DNA of 64,000 nt from Sanguinoderma infundibulare. Its lineage: Eukaryota > Basidiomycota > Agaricomycetes > Polyporales > Polyporaceae. The notes under the pieces are model-generated. The model was not told the origin of the DNA. It ran no database searches and was given only the letters and a program-made list of their open reading frames with translations. The stretch is from assembly GCA_032821775.1 (NCBI GenBank), contig JAVLRN010000004.1:806001-870000 (forward strand). The letters are read 5' to 3'. How positions within the stretch are numbered: the stretch's first letter is position 1; each line of letters starts with the position of its first letter. This document shows positions 24,906-34,738 of this stretch, piece by piece. Both the position numbers and the translations under genes were made by a program.

Positions 24906-27112
24906 ATGTCTTCCTCAACTCCCTCCTTGAACGATACCCTTGGCGCCATTCTCATTGGAACCTTTGTATCTCTCATGCAAGTCTCTCCACCGTTTAGTGC
25001 AGCTTTGGCTACATTGCTGAACACGCGTCTACAGACTGTTCGGACTTGCTCTTCACCAGGCTTACGAGTATTACTGCGCGTACCCTTACGACAAGACGTG
25101 GCTGAAGGTTTATGTGAGCATTCAACGAAATATGTACACCATTCGATGCAGCTCACGACTTGTTTAGGTTGCCATTGTCATGTGAGGTTTCAAGATGGAT
25201 ATTCACGCTCACGGTTTAACTTATGCTGTTCATATTGTCAGAGCCTTCGAAGCGACATGTACCGCGCTCACTATTCATATTTGGTATGCACCGTTTCATC
25301 CACACTGACCGCTTACGCGACTGAAAAGCTCTATTTGATTAGCTATTACTATGCGGTATCGAACTATAGTAATATAGTGGCTCTAGACAACATAGTTTGG
25401 TAAGTCATCACCGACCTGATGCGCATCTGCCGGCTCGCCTGACACTAGTATCCTCCAGGTCATCCTCGGTACGTTCGGCACTTGTCTGCGTCCTTCGGTC
25501 TATGTCTAACCGAGGGTCAGACTCTTGCGATCGTTGGGGTGAGTTCAACCTTGAAGGATATTACAGCCCTATTAACCCGAATCCTCCTGGCAGAGCATCA
25601 TGGTCGTCTACACTCAGTAGTATGTTGCTCTCCGCCGCTTTCCTGGCTTATTCTCAAATCGCGCATTCTAGCTTCTTCATGCATCGGGCATGGCTTAGTA
25701 GGCGTTCGCTTCTTGGCCATACACGACGAATGCTGACATTCCATCAGTTGGCAAACAGTACAGACCGCTCGTCATTATTGCTGTGAGTATCGATATCTGA
25801 AGGAGACTCCACAAGAGCTGACAAGAGCAGTCGGCCTTTTTGGCCACGGAGATCGGTGAGTGTGGATGTGGTAACTCTGCGCCCCATGATTGTTGTTAAA
25901 GTTCGAGGGCTCGACCAGGGGTGTGTATGGGTGAGTTTAACCAGCATTCTTTAGCCTGCATGCAATTGGTCTGAGCTCGTTTCCTCAACACCGCAGCCAT
26001 GCCGGCATACCAGTATGTCATTTAACTCAGCGATGATTGGTCCCGAGTTAACACGTCCGCTATTTACAGATTCCAGCTCAAGACATGGAGTGCATACTCG
26101 AAGTACACGGTCGGTCGCTTCACCAATTTGGGGACCTTTCCCGAGCTCATTGCGCTTTGTTCTAGTGGTTGATATCGGTACACAACGCTTCTTCCGGCGT
26201 CGCGGACCTCCTCATTACCGGTGTCCTCATCCGCACCCTCCGTAACAGTCGGACGGGCATCAAACAGTATTTCATCATCCCCATGATCTCTTCGACCTCG
26301 ACATGCTTACCCTCTCTTTACAGGACGAATAACCTGATCAACACGTTGATTCTATATTCGGTCAGCACAGGTACTAGCCTTTGATTATCGTTCAATAGAA
26401 TTCGGAAACGCTCATCTCCATTTCAGGACTGATTACGGGGTATGTCTCAGGCTACAAATACATCCGAAGATTCTAACCGTGGCAGCCTTGGTTGCATCAG
26501 GTTGTACAATATTGCTAGCTTGATACTGGTAAGAATACCTCGCTAGCGAACCAGCAGTCATTTACTAACAGTGTGCACATGTACAGTCCCTCGTTCTCCC
26601 GAAGGATCAAATATATTGGGGCGTCGTGTTCGTTGGAATCAAGCGTGCGTGGTCAAAAGTTTCCATATCTTTCCAGTCCATGCTCACATGCGCGGCATAT
26701 CCTAGTGTATTCGAACTCGGTTCTCGCAGCGTAAGCGGACACGTTGAGCTCGTCCAAATAACAGGGGCGCTGACCCTCGACGTCAATCGCAGACTGAACT
26801 CTCGCCAGTATATCTCCTCACGTAACCAACCCGGCGTTACGGAGACCTCGCCTTTCGGATTCAGCGTGCGGCCGGACTCCGATATAGAAGTTGAACTTGA
26901 TGGGATGAAGAAGAAGCCACAGGTATGTCGCCGTACGGCGTTGAGTCTCGAATCCAGCATTCAATCGAGCTATTCTTTCTCCACAGCCAGCCGTCAGGGT
27001 CGACAGGACTCGTGCTACGAGGACGCGGACAAGTTCGGACAGCAATGTAGTCATCCAACTGTCAAAGGGCGGGCCCGACGTAGTGCCAGTGTATGGATCT
27101 GCCAAGGTCTGA
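24906..27112 (+). CDS. DUF6534 family membrane protein
   Basis: Starts MSSSTPSLNDTLGAILIGTF, the standard opening of basidiomycete DUF6534 proteins. It then splices to LFGLALHQAYEYYCAYPYDK and T-W-L-K-V-Y, a helix A-F-E-A-T-C-T-A-L-T-I-H, and YYYAVSNYSNIVALDNIVW. Later exons give VADLLITGVLIRTLRNSRTG, NNLINTLILYSVSTG, a SLVLPKDQIYWGVVFVGIK helix and an S-M-L-T-C-L-N-S-R motif near the end, all in family order. The hydrophilic tail ends VVPVYGSAKV. The first intron appears to use a GC donor (GCAAGT at about 24979). Mid-gene exons at 25.45-26.1 kb are hard to place, so a local defect is possible. These are six- to seven-helix proteins of unknown role. Confidence 0.75.
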
Positions 27113-27421
27113 GCAACTGAGATAGTCCGCGAGCTTGTGCTGTAGGATACCCCGAAGTCGGTTTTTATTTAAGGGAGCCGAGTTTCACTACCGGCATCGG
27201 TGACGGATGACATGTACCTACTGTTGTGCCCATATAGTGTCGAACAGCTATGCAGGGAAACAGGCATTCCTTCCGGACCCAACGTGTGTACATTCATTCG
27301 ACAGAAACTACTTCTTAGAACACGATCGTCCTAGTCCCTGCAGATCCAATGTCATCCACCTCCGCGCGAGTCAGTTTCAAGAAGTGTTGGTGTAGGACAG
27401 GCCACAAATTTGAAACATCGT
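27113..27421. other. Convergent gap between DUF6534 and tyrosinase
   Basis: Nothing coding is recognised in these 309 bp between two gene 3' ends. Confidence 0.4.
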
Positions 27422-27965
27422 TCAGTTGGCATGACGCGCACCACCCGGGCGACCAAGAGTGATATCGTAGTGGTAGTCGGGAACGTCAACGGCCACCGGG
27501 GAAATTATGCCAGGCTGCCAAGACAGCCACGTCGCGGATATAGTCACCTGCAGACTAGACTGCTCGGCGCCCAACAGCTGGTGCTCTCCTCCGCCGGCCT
27601 AGCACATGCTCTTGTCAGCACCCGTCCTTAATTGGAAGTGCAAGTAGCACACTCACGGTCTGCACGCGCCAATCGAGGCTCTGCTGGAGATACGGCTTGA
27701 CCGCACTGGGCTCGAAGGTATCCAAGCCCAGATTCCTGGTGATCGCCTCGTTCAGATGCACGAAACCCTCGGTGACGACATTGGCCTGGCGGCGGCAGTT
27801 CGCGCAGCGGTCCGCCGCGCTGTTCACGAACGCGTGGTGGGCTCCGACATAGCTCGGGCTCGAGCACCAGCGGCCTGGTTCGTCGGGCACGGGGCCCAAG
27901 AACAGCAGGACGCTGAAGCTCCCTCGGTACTCGTACTTCTTGACTTGGATGCGGGCGGTCCAGTC
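27422..27965 (-). pseudogene. Tyrosinase, C-terminal exons (gene split by the 34.7-kb element)
   Basis: Two exons, 27965-27657 and 27598-27422, joined by a 58-nt intron with GTGAGT donor and GTGCTAG acceptor in phase 0. They encode the tyrosinase C-terminal region: [12 protein letters not shown], then [19 protein letters not shown], a Cys pair [18 protein letters not shown], and a tail ending ITLGRPGGARHAN. In the family this part follows the copper domain and leads to the C-terminal lid. The reading frame is intact up to the transposon junction. The upstream half of the same gene, in the same orientation, resumes at 62622. The gene as arranged cannot give a full-length enzyme. Confidence 0.88.
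27958..27965. repeat. Target-site duplication, left copy
   Basis: GTCCAGTC, identical to 62622-62629, flanks the left end of the large element. On the coding strand of tyrosinase it is GACTGGAC, the codons for D-W-T. Confidence 0.9.
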
Positions 27966-27999
27966 GTGAATATCTGAACCATGGGGCATATTCCGCCGG
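27966..27999 (+). repeat. Left terminal inverted repeat
   Basis: Begins GTGAATAT, then CTGAACCATGGGGCATATTC and CGCCGG. The reverse complement of 62588-62621 matches it at 31 of 34 positions, with all differences in the first 8 bases. Confidence 0.9.
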
Positions 28000-28034
28000 A
28001 TTCCGACGGAATCCGACGGAATCCGGCGGAATAT
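27988..28034. repeat. Palindrome at the left terminus
   Basis: Arms ATATTCCGCCGGATTCCG (27988-28005) and its exact reverse complement (28017-28034) are separated by 11 bases and overlap the inner part of the left inverted repeat. The right end has only a partial equivalent. Confidence 0.85.
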
Positions 28035-28109
28035 AGGCGCCCCCATATTCTTACCGTAGATTAGAGTTCCACTTACCGTAGCTTAAACATTTGTATTCAA
28101 TGCCGTTGA

Positions 28110-28400
28110 GCCAATGGGTGTCGACCTGTATACGAATGTCAGCCTCGACCTGTGTGCGAGCGTGAGCCTCAACCTGTCTGCGAGGGTGCCACAACCTCTG
28201 TGCGCTGGTCAGCATCCATTCGTGTGCGAGGGTCAGAATCGACCTGTGTGCGAGGGTCAGCGCACACTTGTGAGCGCGAAGACAGACCTTGGCGCGATTA
28301 TCCTTAGACTTGCGTCCGAAGCTGACCCTCGATCTCTCTCCCGGTGTGAGGCTTGACTTCTGTCCGAGACCGAGAGCACAGCTGCGTGCTCAAGTCAGTC
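28110..28400. repeat. Left subterminal repeats
   Basis: Irregular copies of a 25-30 bp GC-rich unit with cores such as TGTGCGAGGGTCAG and CTCGACCTGTGTGCGAG. Repetition decays toward 28400. Subterminal arrays like this often bind transposase, but no function is shown here. Confidence 0.7.
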
Positions 28401-28416
28401 CTGAAAAAACAATGAG

Positions 28417-28505
28417 CCTCGCGCGGGATTCGAAACCGGGGCTTCAGCTAATTGACACGAAATAAGCGCCGAAAGGCACACTTAACGACTACACTACAAA
28501 GGCTT
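28417..28505 (-). other. tRNA-like sequence with B-box
   Basis: On the minus strand the segment contains GTAGTGTAGTCGTTAAG, like a tRNA D-arm/A-box, and CCGGTTTCGAATCCCG, like a T-arm/B-box with one extra T. Ends GCCT and AGGC could pair. I could not fold a normal 7-nt anticodon loop. It may be a tRNA relic or the head of a tRNA-derived SINE rather than a working tRNA. Confidence 0.35.
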
Positions 28506-28682
28506 GACATATCTGAGGTCGTTAGGATACAAGACTAAACTACGCCTAATGGCTAACAAATTGATCATTTGGACGCGGAGTACTGTATTGATGGACATAG
28601 CTGAATGATTACGAGCACAAGACAGCAACTGCGAGCAATGTATCTACACCAACATCGACAAGTACATGACACCAAAAGAACA

Positions 28683-28781
28683 TACGAAACCGGGAGCGCG
28701 ACAGCAAGAAAACTGCAACAATACATTACATCAAGAGATCTTACGAAACCGGGAGCGCGAGAGCAAGAAAACTGCGACAAT
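28683..28781. repeat. 40-bp direct repeat, two copies 59 bp apart
   Basis: Positions 28683-28722 and 28742-28781 match at 38 of 40 bases (core ACGAAACCGGGAGCGCGA). No gene was recognised across it. Confidence 0.8.
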
Positions 28782-28958
28782 TCAATGGGAGAGCGAACAG
28801 GACTTGCGATTGGTGTTTTTGCTGCAACAACTACTGAGACAGGTCGGAACGTGTCGCGTGTGCCGTGCTGCGCTTGCCAAGAGCCCCAAGCTCAAGGTTC
28901 CTTCGCCTGGCGTGAGCTCAGGAAGGCGTGAACTGCCTGCAACTGGCCACATAGGGCA

Positions 28959-29744
28959 TCAAACAGCTCCTAAGACGTCGTCAATCGTTGATGCGCAAAA
29001 CGGTGAATGCGATTGGAGACTCACTGAGAAAGTGCTGGCAAGCTTGCTCCGGCTCAGCCGCTCCTCAACAGCCAGACCAGAATTGACACCGACAACGGGG
29101 AGGTCTGCCTCGTGGCCAGCTGTGTTGCACATGATTGGAGCCTGATGGAACGGAAACACGATGTGAGGGGGGAAATACGGGGGATGTGGACGATTGATGA
29201 TCAGACGACTCACCGTGGATGGCGCTGACCCTTCTCCCGCCCCCTCCTGCCCCGACCGGTAGTCGGTTGGAGGCTGACACAAGGGAAACAGGATGTGAGG
29301 AGGGAGAAATGGGGATGTGGACGCACGACTCACCGTGCATGACGGCGACCCTTGTCCCACCGCTTCCTGCCTGGACCGGTAGTCAGTGCGAGGCTGACGC
29401 AAGAGAAACACAAGGTAAGGGGGCAGAAGCGGGGGATGTGGACAATCAACGATCAGACGACTCACCATGGATGGCCCCGAGCCTTCTTCCGCCGCATCCT
29501 GCCTGAACCGGTAGTGGACAGTCATCTGCAATGATGCGCTCACGTTGGGACTGGAGTTCAGGAACAGACTGTTAATGACACGTACCATAAGCTCCTCTCG
29601 CAGACGACGCGTCCAAACCCGTGCGTACAGGTGCATCCGTTCGAGGTAACTTGAACGGTATGCAGGCAGACGGGACACGTCAAAGTCCACCACCTTGGCC
29701 ATGACAAACATGAAGGATGGGAAGGGCGGGTCAAGACGTGGCAT
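28959..29744 (-). CDS. Unrecognised minus-strand gene with tandemly duplicated 60-nt exons
   Basis: A continuous 261-codon frame exists, but inside it lie three repeat units 120-130 bp apart (about 29150-29530). Each unit reads as a 60-nt exon followed by GTGAGTCGT-like intron sequence ending TCAG. The exons encode related 20-residue blocks with the pattern T-D-Y-R-S-x-Q-E-x-x-G-x-G-S-x-P-S. At the N-terminal side are MPRLDPPFPSFMFVMAKVVD and RMHLYARVWTRRLREELM. Because 60 is a multiple of three, adding exons keeps the frame. Whether the introns are spliced or retained is unclear. No family was recognised. Confidence 0.4.
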   Translation of the reverse strand: MPRLDPPFPSFMFVMAKVVDFDVSRLPAYRSSYLERMHLYARVWTRRLREELMVRVINSLFLNSSPNVSASLQMTVHYRFRQDAAEEGSGPSMVSRLIVDCPHPPLLPPYLVFLLRQPRTDYRSRQEAVGQGSPSCTVSRASTSPFLPPHILFPLCQPPTDYRSGQEGAGEGSAPSTVSRLIINRPHPPYFPPHIVFPFHQAPIMCNTAGHEADLPVVGVNSGLAVEERLSRSKLASTFSVSLQSHSPFCASTIDDVLGAV

Positions 29745-30289
29745 ATCAGAGGGTAAGCGATGAAGGGGTGTGACAGTATCAAAGACGAATGAGGGGTCGA
29801 TCTGTGCAGCAGATGGTGGAAGGAAGAAAAGAGTTGTTCACTCTGAAAAGTGCTTCCGCGAACGTTCCTCTTCGCCCATCGCCAGATCCCACCCCTCTTC
29901 CCTAGTACTAATGCATGGCCGCATCATGCGCAGATCAATTCATCTTCAATTGCAACCTCTGCTGCTCACCACAGCCCGACGCTATGGACGCGATCGACGA
30001 CGCGCTTTGTCTGCCGAACCTCCAAAATCTCTCCACCTTGAATGTCCCAATCCAACATCCATCCAGCTACAACGTCTGCAATTGAGAACAGTCAACTGCA
30101 CACGTGCAACAGCATCCGCACACCCGCATACCCCACACCCACGTCCTTCCCACCCCTCTGCAAGAGCGCTCCTCTGGATCTTTGACACAACGTCTTCTCA
30201 TCACTCACGATGACGAGCGCGACATTGAGATTGTTCGCTTCTCATGCACGGCTCGTCCATCCAACGCCCCTCCAATCAACCCCTGCAAG

Positions 30290-31589
30290 GTGCTCACCAA
30301 TTTTGGCTTCATCTCTTCTCTTCTCTTCGGCCGAGTTCTCCAGAAGCTCTTCTTTGGTACTCTCCAACCCTGCGAGGTCGAGGTGTGTCTCCCCTCTTTT
30401 ACTTTTACTTCCCATCTTTCCTTATTCCTCCCCCAGCGCCTCTACGACCAGACATGGATGTTCGTAACTGAGTCCCTCCTCGCCTTCACCATCTTCTGTG
30501 ACGAGTTCGATGTGCCCTTCCTCCTCATGTTCGGTTTTCTCCTATTTGTCAAATGTTTCCACTGGCTCATGGCAGACCGTGTCGAATCCGTACATATCCC
30601 GTCCATCCACCCAACTATCCTCCAGCTAATTCCTCCTCCAGATCGATCAAACGACATACCCCGGCCCCCCTACGCTTTTCCACGTCCGCATACATGCCTT
30701 ATTCTTTGTCTTATGGGCGGTTGATACCTCAATGTTCGTCTTTGCCATCGAGAGCACTTTGACACATGGCATTGGAGGCATGGTCCTCTTTGCAAGCGAG
30801 GTGCGTTTCCCTTTTCCCCCTTTCTGCCTCTGCCTATCCCTACTCCCGTCTGGATGTACCGCGGTTCTTTCCTTCACTTTGCCTCCCACCAGATGCGCTC
30901 TGTTGACAGCGTGTCGTATGGGCGCACCGATTGTCTTTTCACCAGGGAAACACGCATTCCAGGCATTATTAACCTCCATCCCTTTCCAGTATGCTATCCT
31001 TCTGGCCAGCACCCTCAATGCCATGCTGCGCTACATCCTCTCCATCCTCGACTTGCGCAGGGCGCACGCCTGCGGTGGTGAGAATGCACCCCCATGGGAG
31101 AACAAGAGCATGTACATCTTCTACATCGAACTCCTCACCGGTTCGCCTCTTTCTCACAGCCTCCATGCGCTACTCGTCGTTAACTCACTCGCTCTAGACT
31201 TCCTCAAGCTAGCAATGTACATGACCTTTTTCATGATCATCCTCACCTTCTACGGTTTGCCCCTCAACATCATCCGCGATGTCTTCATCACCGCACGATC
31301 GTTCATCACTCGTCTGCGCGCCCTTGTTCGCTATCACAATGCCACCCGCGACATGGACCGGCATTATCCCAATGCGACAGAAGCCGACCTTGCGGAGATG
31401 TCCGATCGCACTTGCATCATCTGCCGTGAGGAGATCCACTCTCAAAGCCCGCCGCCTGCTCCACAGCCGGCTCCTCCCATTGAACGTGCGACAGAAGGCG
31501 ATCAGCAGCAGCAGCCAGCTCCCTTGCCAGCTCCTGATGGCAGGAGTGCGTGGACAGACTGGCGGAGGTCGTCGCGTGGATGGGCCTAG
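30290..31589 (+). pseudogene. HRD1/SYVN1-type E3 ubiquitin ligase fragment, RING truncated
   Basis: Several exons encode the membrane part of the ER-associated degradation ligase HRD1. They include VLTNFGFISSLLFGRVLQKL, YDQTWMFVTESLLAFTIFCD, FDVPFLLMFGFLLFVKCFHW, a helix with YAILLASTLNAMLRYIL, LPLNIIRDVFITARSFITRL and NATEADLAEMSDRTCIICRE. The first RING cysteines (C-I-I-C) are present. The frame then runs through a Pro/Gln-rich insert and stops at 31589, without the His/Cys half of the RING that binds zinc and E2. The first transmembrane segment is also missing. It is very probably a captured piece of the host gene. A second frame (31550-31771) with WMGLEFDKVHELKDDLWSF overlaps its end and is not HRD1. 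Confidence 0.8.
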
Positions 31590-32995
31590 AGTTCGACAAG
31601 GTGCATGAGCTGAAGGACGACTTGTGGTCGTTCCACGACCACTATGCAGACGTTATCTGCCCACGAGGCGTGATGCTGCTGTGTTTATATATGTGGGTTC
31701 GGCTTCGAGATGTCCGGGTCGTGTCTCAATGGTGTGGTATTTCAGGGCGACAAAACTTCTGTACCATCTGAATCAGCACTGGCCAGCTGAGCGGGCTTAA
31801 GTCAAACGATCACAGAACTGTATGTGTAGCGGAGCAACTACGAGGACGACCTTACTCCAGACTTCAAAGATAGAAATCCATGCTCCATGCACCAGGTCGA
31901 CCATGTCAATATGCGACGCCAAGAGGCGCTTATGGGATTGGTTGACGGCTTCCACCACGAGTACCGCAGGAGCACTGGGATCAACCCATGGTCAAGCATG
32001 GTGCATAGCTCAAGTGGGCCCCACTGCAATGTCCAAGGACTGGCAATCAGCGATTTGATGGAGATGCCCAGCGGTCAGACCGAACGCGTGGGCGCGGAGT
32101 CGCGTGATTTGTTACATGGTCAAGAGGGTTGGGAAGCAGACTCCGCATATTCCGGCGACAATGATCGTGACACCAAGCCATTGGACAAGGCGACACATTC
32201 TCTGCGACAGACCAGCCCTCGGAACTGTTGGAAACGCCCCTCTAGTGCGGTCGCTGTGCGCGAGAGCATCTACCTGGAGCAGCAGCGTGGTCCGCCTTCA
32301 GGGACACTATTGGACTGTGGCCACGTGCCATCTGTCTCTCCAATAGCGGCTAGTGCTCCTCATTTCATGTCTCCTACACCTGCGGTCAGTTCACCATGGC
32401 CACACTCCCGCTTTCTGCAGCAGTCTCTCCTGGGTCGCATACCTCGGATTCCCCTTCTCCCAGCAACCCCAAGAATAGACTCTCCCAGCAAATATATGTC
32501 TCTGCCCGTCGTAACAGCCGAGGGATCAAAAGTCCTTCGTCATCTAGCACTGGGTCTGTGATCAATGCGCCCACATCCCCCTCCACGTTGGCCGGTGCCA
32601 GGCCATACAACGATGTCTCGAAAGACCAGGCTCTTGGCCGTCCAGCACCCACGGCCCAATCTTGGCAGTGAACAACGTGCATACACCGGTCATCCTATTA
32701 TCTTGCGCTCGAAATGACCACCCGAAATTGAAGCATGGGTCAGATGTTCCATGTTCGGTTCAGACAGCACAATAGCATTTGCAAAGATCAACCTACAATA
32801 CACAACATATGAATTGCTCTGCTCGCACAGAACGTCCTTGTTGGTCATCTTGTTCTGCTCCGGGGGTTGCCTGGGCTACAGTGAACATGCCGTCAGGTGC
32901 CGCCCAGGTCCCCTAATGAGGGAATATTCTCTTTGACCTGTTGCACACGAACATTCGACTCTGATACGCATAGATGCATCGCAATGGTTACTCAC
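31590..32995. other. Region without a recognised gene
   Basis: Plus-strand frames at 31887-32561 and 32396-32671 are open but Ser/Pro-rich and lack splice or family support. The second (LSQQIYVSARRNSRGIKSPS) could be a piece of another host protein. I cannot name anything here. Confidence 0.3.
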
Positions 32996-33268
32996 AAGCC
33001 AGGCATCCCAAAACACCGTATAGTGTCCCTCTTCCAGTATCCAGTCTCCGCACGGTTTCTCTAGTGTTGCGATCGACCACTCCAGCATGTCGGTCTGGTC
33101 AGACAGGACTTTATACTGGTTCAGCGTGCCGATGTCCACATCCTCCCCCGCGGGCTCCTTCAACAGCTCGAGGAGCTTGAGGTTGTGATTTGTGTAGCGG
33201 GTGTAGGGGGTGTAGTGAGATGGTGGCGAGGGGAATGGGTTGCCGAGCTTGCTCTCTTCGTCATCCAT
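32996..33268 (-). pseudogene. Mediator subunit MED7, N-terminal exon fragment
   Basis: The frame from the ATG at 33268 reads MDDEESKLGNPFPSPPSHYT and continues T-R-Y-T-N-H-N-L-K-L-L-E-L-L-K, then YKVLSDQTDMLEWSIATLEK and DWILEEGHYTVFWDAWL. A donor-like GTGAGTAACC follows at 32995. This is the conserved start of fungal MED7 (P-P-P/S-S-H-Y-x-x-Y-T-x-x-N-L, then L-E-K-P-x-x-D-W-I). The rest of MED7, including its helical MED21-binding part, is not found downstream, so only the first exon was captured. A local Y-T-P-Y-T-R-Y-T stretch looks like a small slippage duplication. Confidence 0.72.
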
Positions 33269-33416
33269 CGACCATCAGTGTCATCACGACGGGCCCTTCA
33301 GCGTGTATGAAATCTCATTCATTCCTTTCTTGCACGGACATGTTTGATGGTCGCAAGCTTAAGACATACGAACTCTGTACTCGGTCGAAACCCTAATCCT
33401 ACTGTGTACCATCAAG

Positions 33417-34410
33417 ATGACCAACTTCCACCAACCCAAACATTTCCCACACACTTTTCCGCTACTACCGCATCCATTCACCCTCTTAAACACCATCATG
33501 GTCACCAGTGTCTGGTGCAACAGCCTAACACACTGCGATATCTGCTGCAAATGCAGGATTAGCACCAAGAAGGCCATTCGCTTCCCCAAAGGGAAGCAAC
33601 TCAAGTATTACTGCTCCACCCATCTCAAAGCGAGACTCCGGCAGCCCATGTTCCACTGCCTCAAATTCCGCAGTAGATACATTCGTTACGACAGTAAGCA
33701 GTACAGTTTTTGTCCTCCCTTATACCACTCACTTGCAGGTTCAGCATACATTCGCGATTACCTCCAGTCTCGCACCCAAGCTTTGCTTCGCCACTTCATG
33801 TGCACGCCGCCCAGTGTGAGCGATGGACTGGGTCACATCTATGCGTTCGAAGTGCCTGGTATGTTATTCCCTCCCTCCACGGCTCTCACTAACCCCCTTC
33901 AAGATTCCGACAACACCGACTTCGTTCACATCAAGGTCGGGAGAACCAACGAGCTTAACCGTCGCTTCGACGAGCATCTCAACAGATGCCCTTCTCTAAA
34001 TGCGATGCTCCTCGGCTACTATCCACTTCCCCCCAGCATTCATGCACCCGACCTGTCACCCTCAGGAATTCAACCGGGCCCACCGGTGCCTTACGCCGAT
34101 CGCCTGGAACGCCTCATCCACATCAAACTGGCAGACGTCGCCGCCAACGGTCACCCGTCCCAGGGCGACCATCCCCGGGTGCCCTGCTTGGGTGTAAACA
34201 CATCATGCTGCATTGATTGTGAGCACATACATCCATTCTTCATTAATGCTGATTCATCCCTTCTCAGGTGGCCACGTCCATGAAGAAATATTCACTCTTC
34301 GTCGTCTTGAAGGAGACAGATGCGGGTACGAGTGGGAGGACATTGTTCGGCCGATCATTGAGCATTGGGGAGGCTACGTTCGAAAGCTCATAGCCATTCC
34401 GAGAGCATGA
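33417..34410 (+). CDS. T5orf172-domain protein (GIY-YIG nuclease superfamily)
   Basis: Four exons (33417-33693, 33739-33858, 33904-34191, 34268-34410) splice in phase to a 275-residue protein. The N-terminal half has a cysteine-rich stretch CDICCKCRIS followed by a basic patch. The T5orf172 core follows: GHIYAFEVP, DFVHIKVGRTNELNRRFDEH, then DRLERLIHIKLADVAANGHP, GGHVHEEIFTLRR and YEWEDIVRPIIEHWGGYV. The K-V-G-R-T and E-R-L-x-H motifs are the expected GIY-YIG-fold positions. In phages and fungi this domain is thought to bind or cut DNA; its role here is unknown. A second Met at 33498 is an alternative start. The gene sits between the MED7 piece and Nse4, inside the transposon. Confidence 0.78.
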
Positions 34411-34738
34411 GGCTCCGCCTATTTGTAAAGCATAACATCATTTGTCGTCGTTACCGCTCTTCTTGATAGTATTGAAAATGTTGCTCTTGCATGGCTCAAC
34501 GGGGGATTAATCAATAACTCGTTTTGACTACTAGGCGAATGACATCATCCCAACAGTCTCGTATAATGCTTATCTCAATCTTGCCAAGGCCGGGGTGATC
34601 GCGATCCTTCCGCAAAAATTCCTCGATCACTGTCCAACGATTGGGCCCATTTCATCTGCGACCAACGTCGCGTGTGGTCGACTCCGTTTCTTGTCGCCTC
34701 TTGCTTTCAACATTCAGCCGGAAATCTCTCACGCGCGT

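Noticed and set aside
28110..28400. CRISPR-like array
   Set aside because: Units are irregular, lack constant spacers and sit in a eukaryotic transposon end; they are subterminal repeats.
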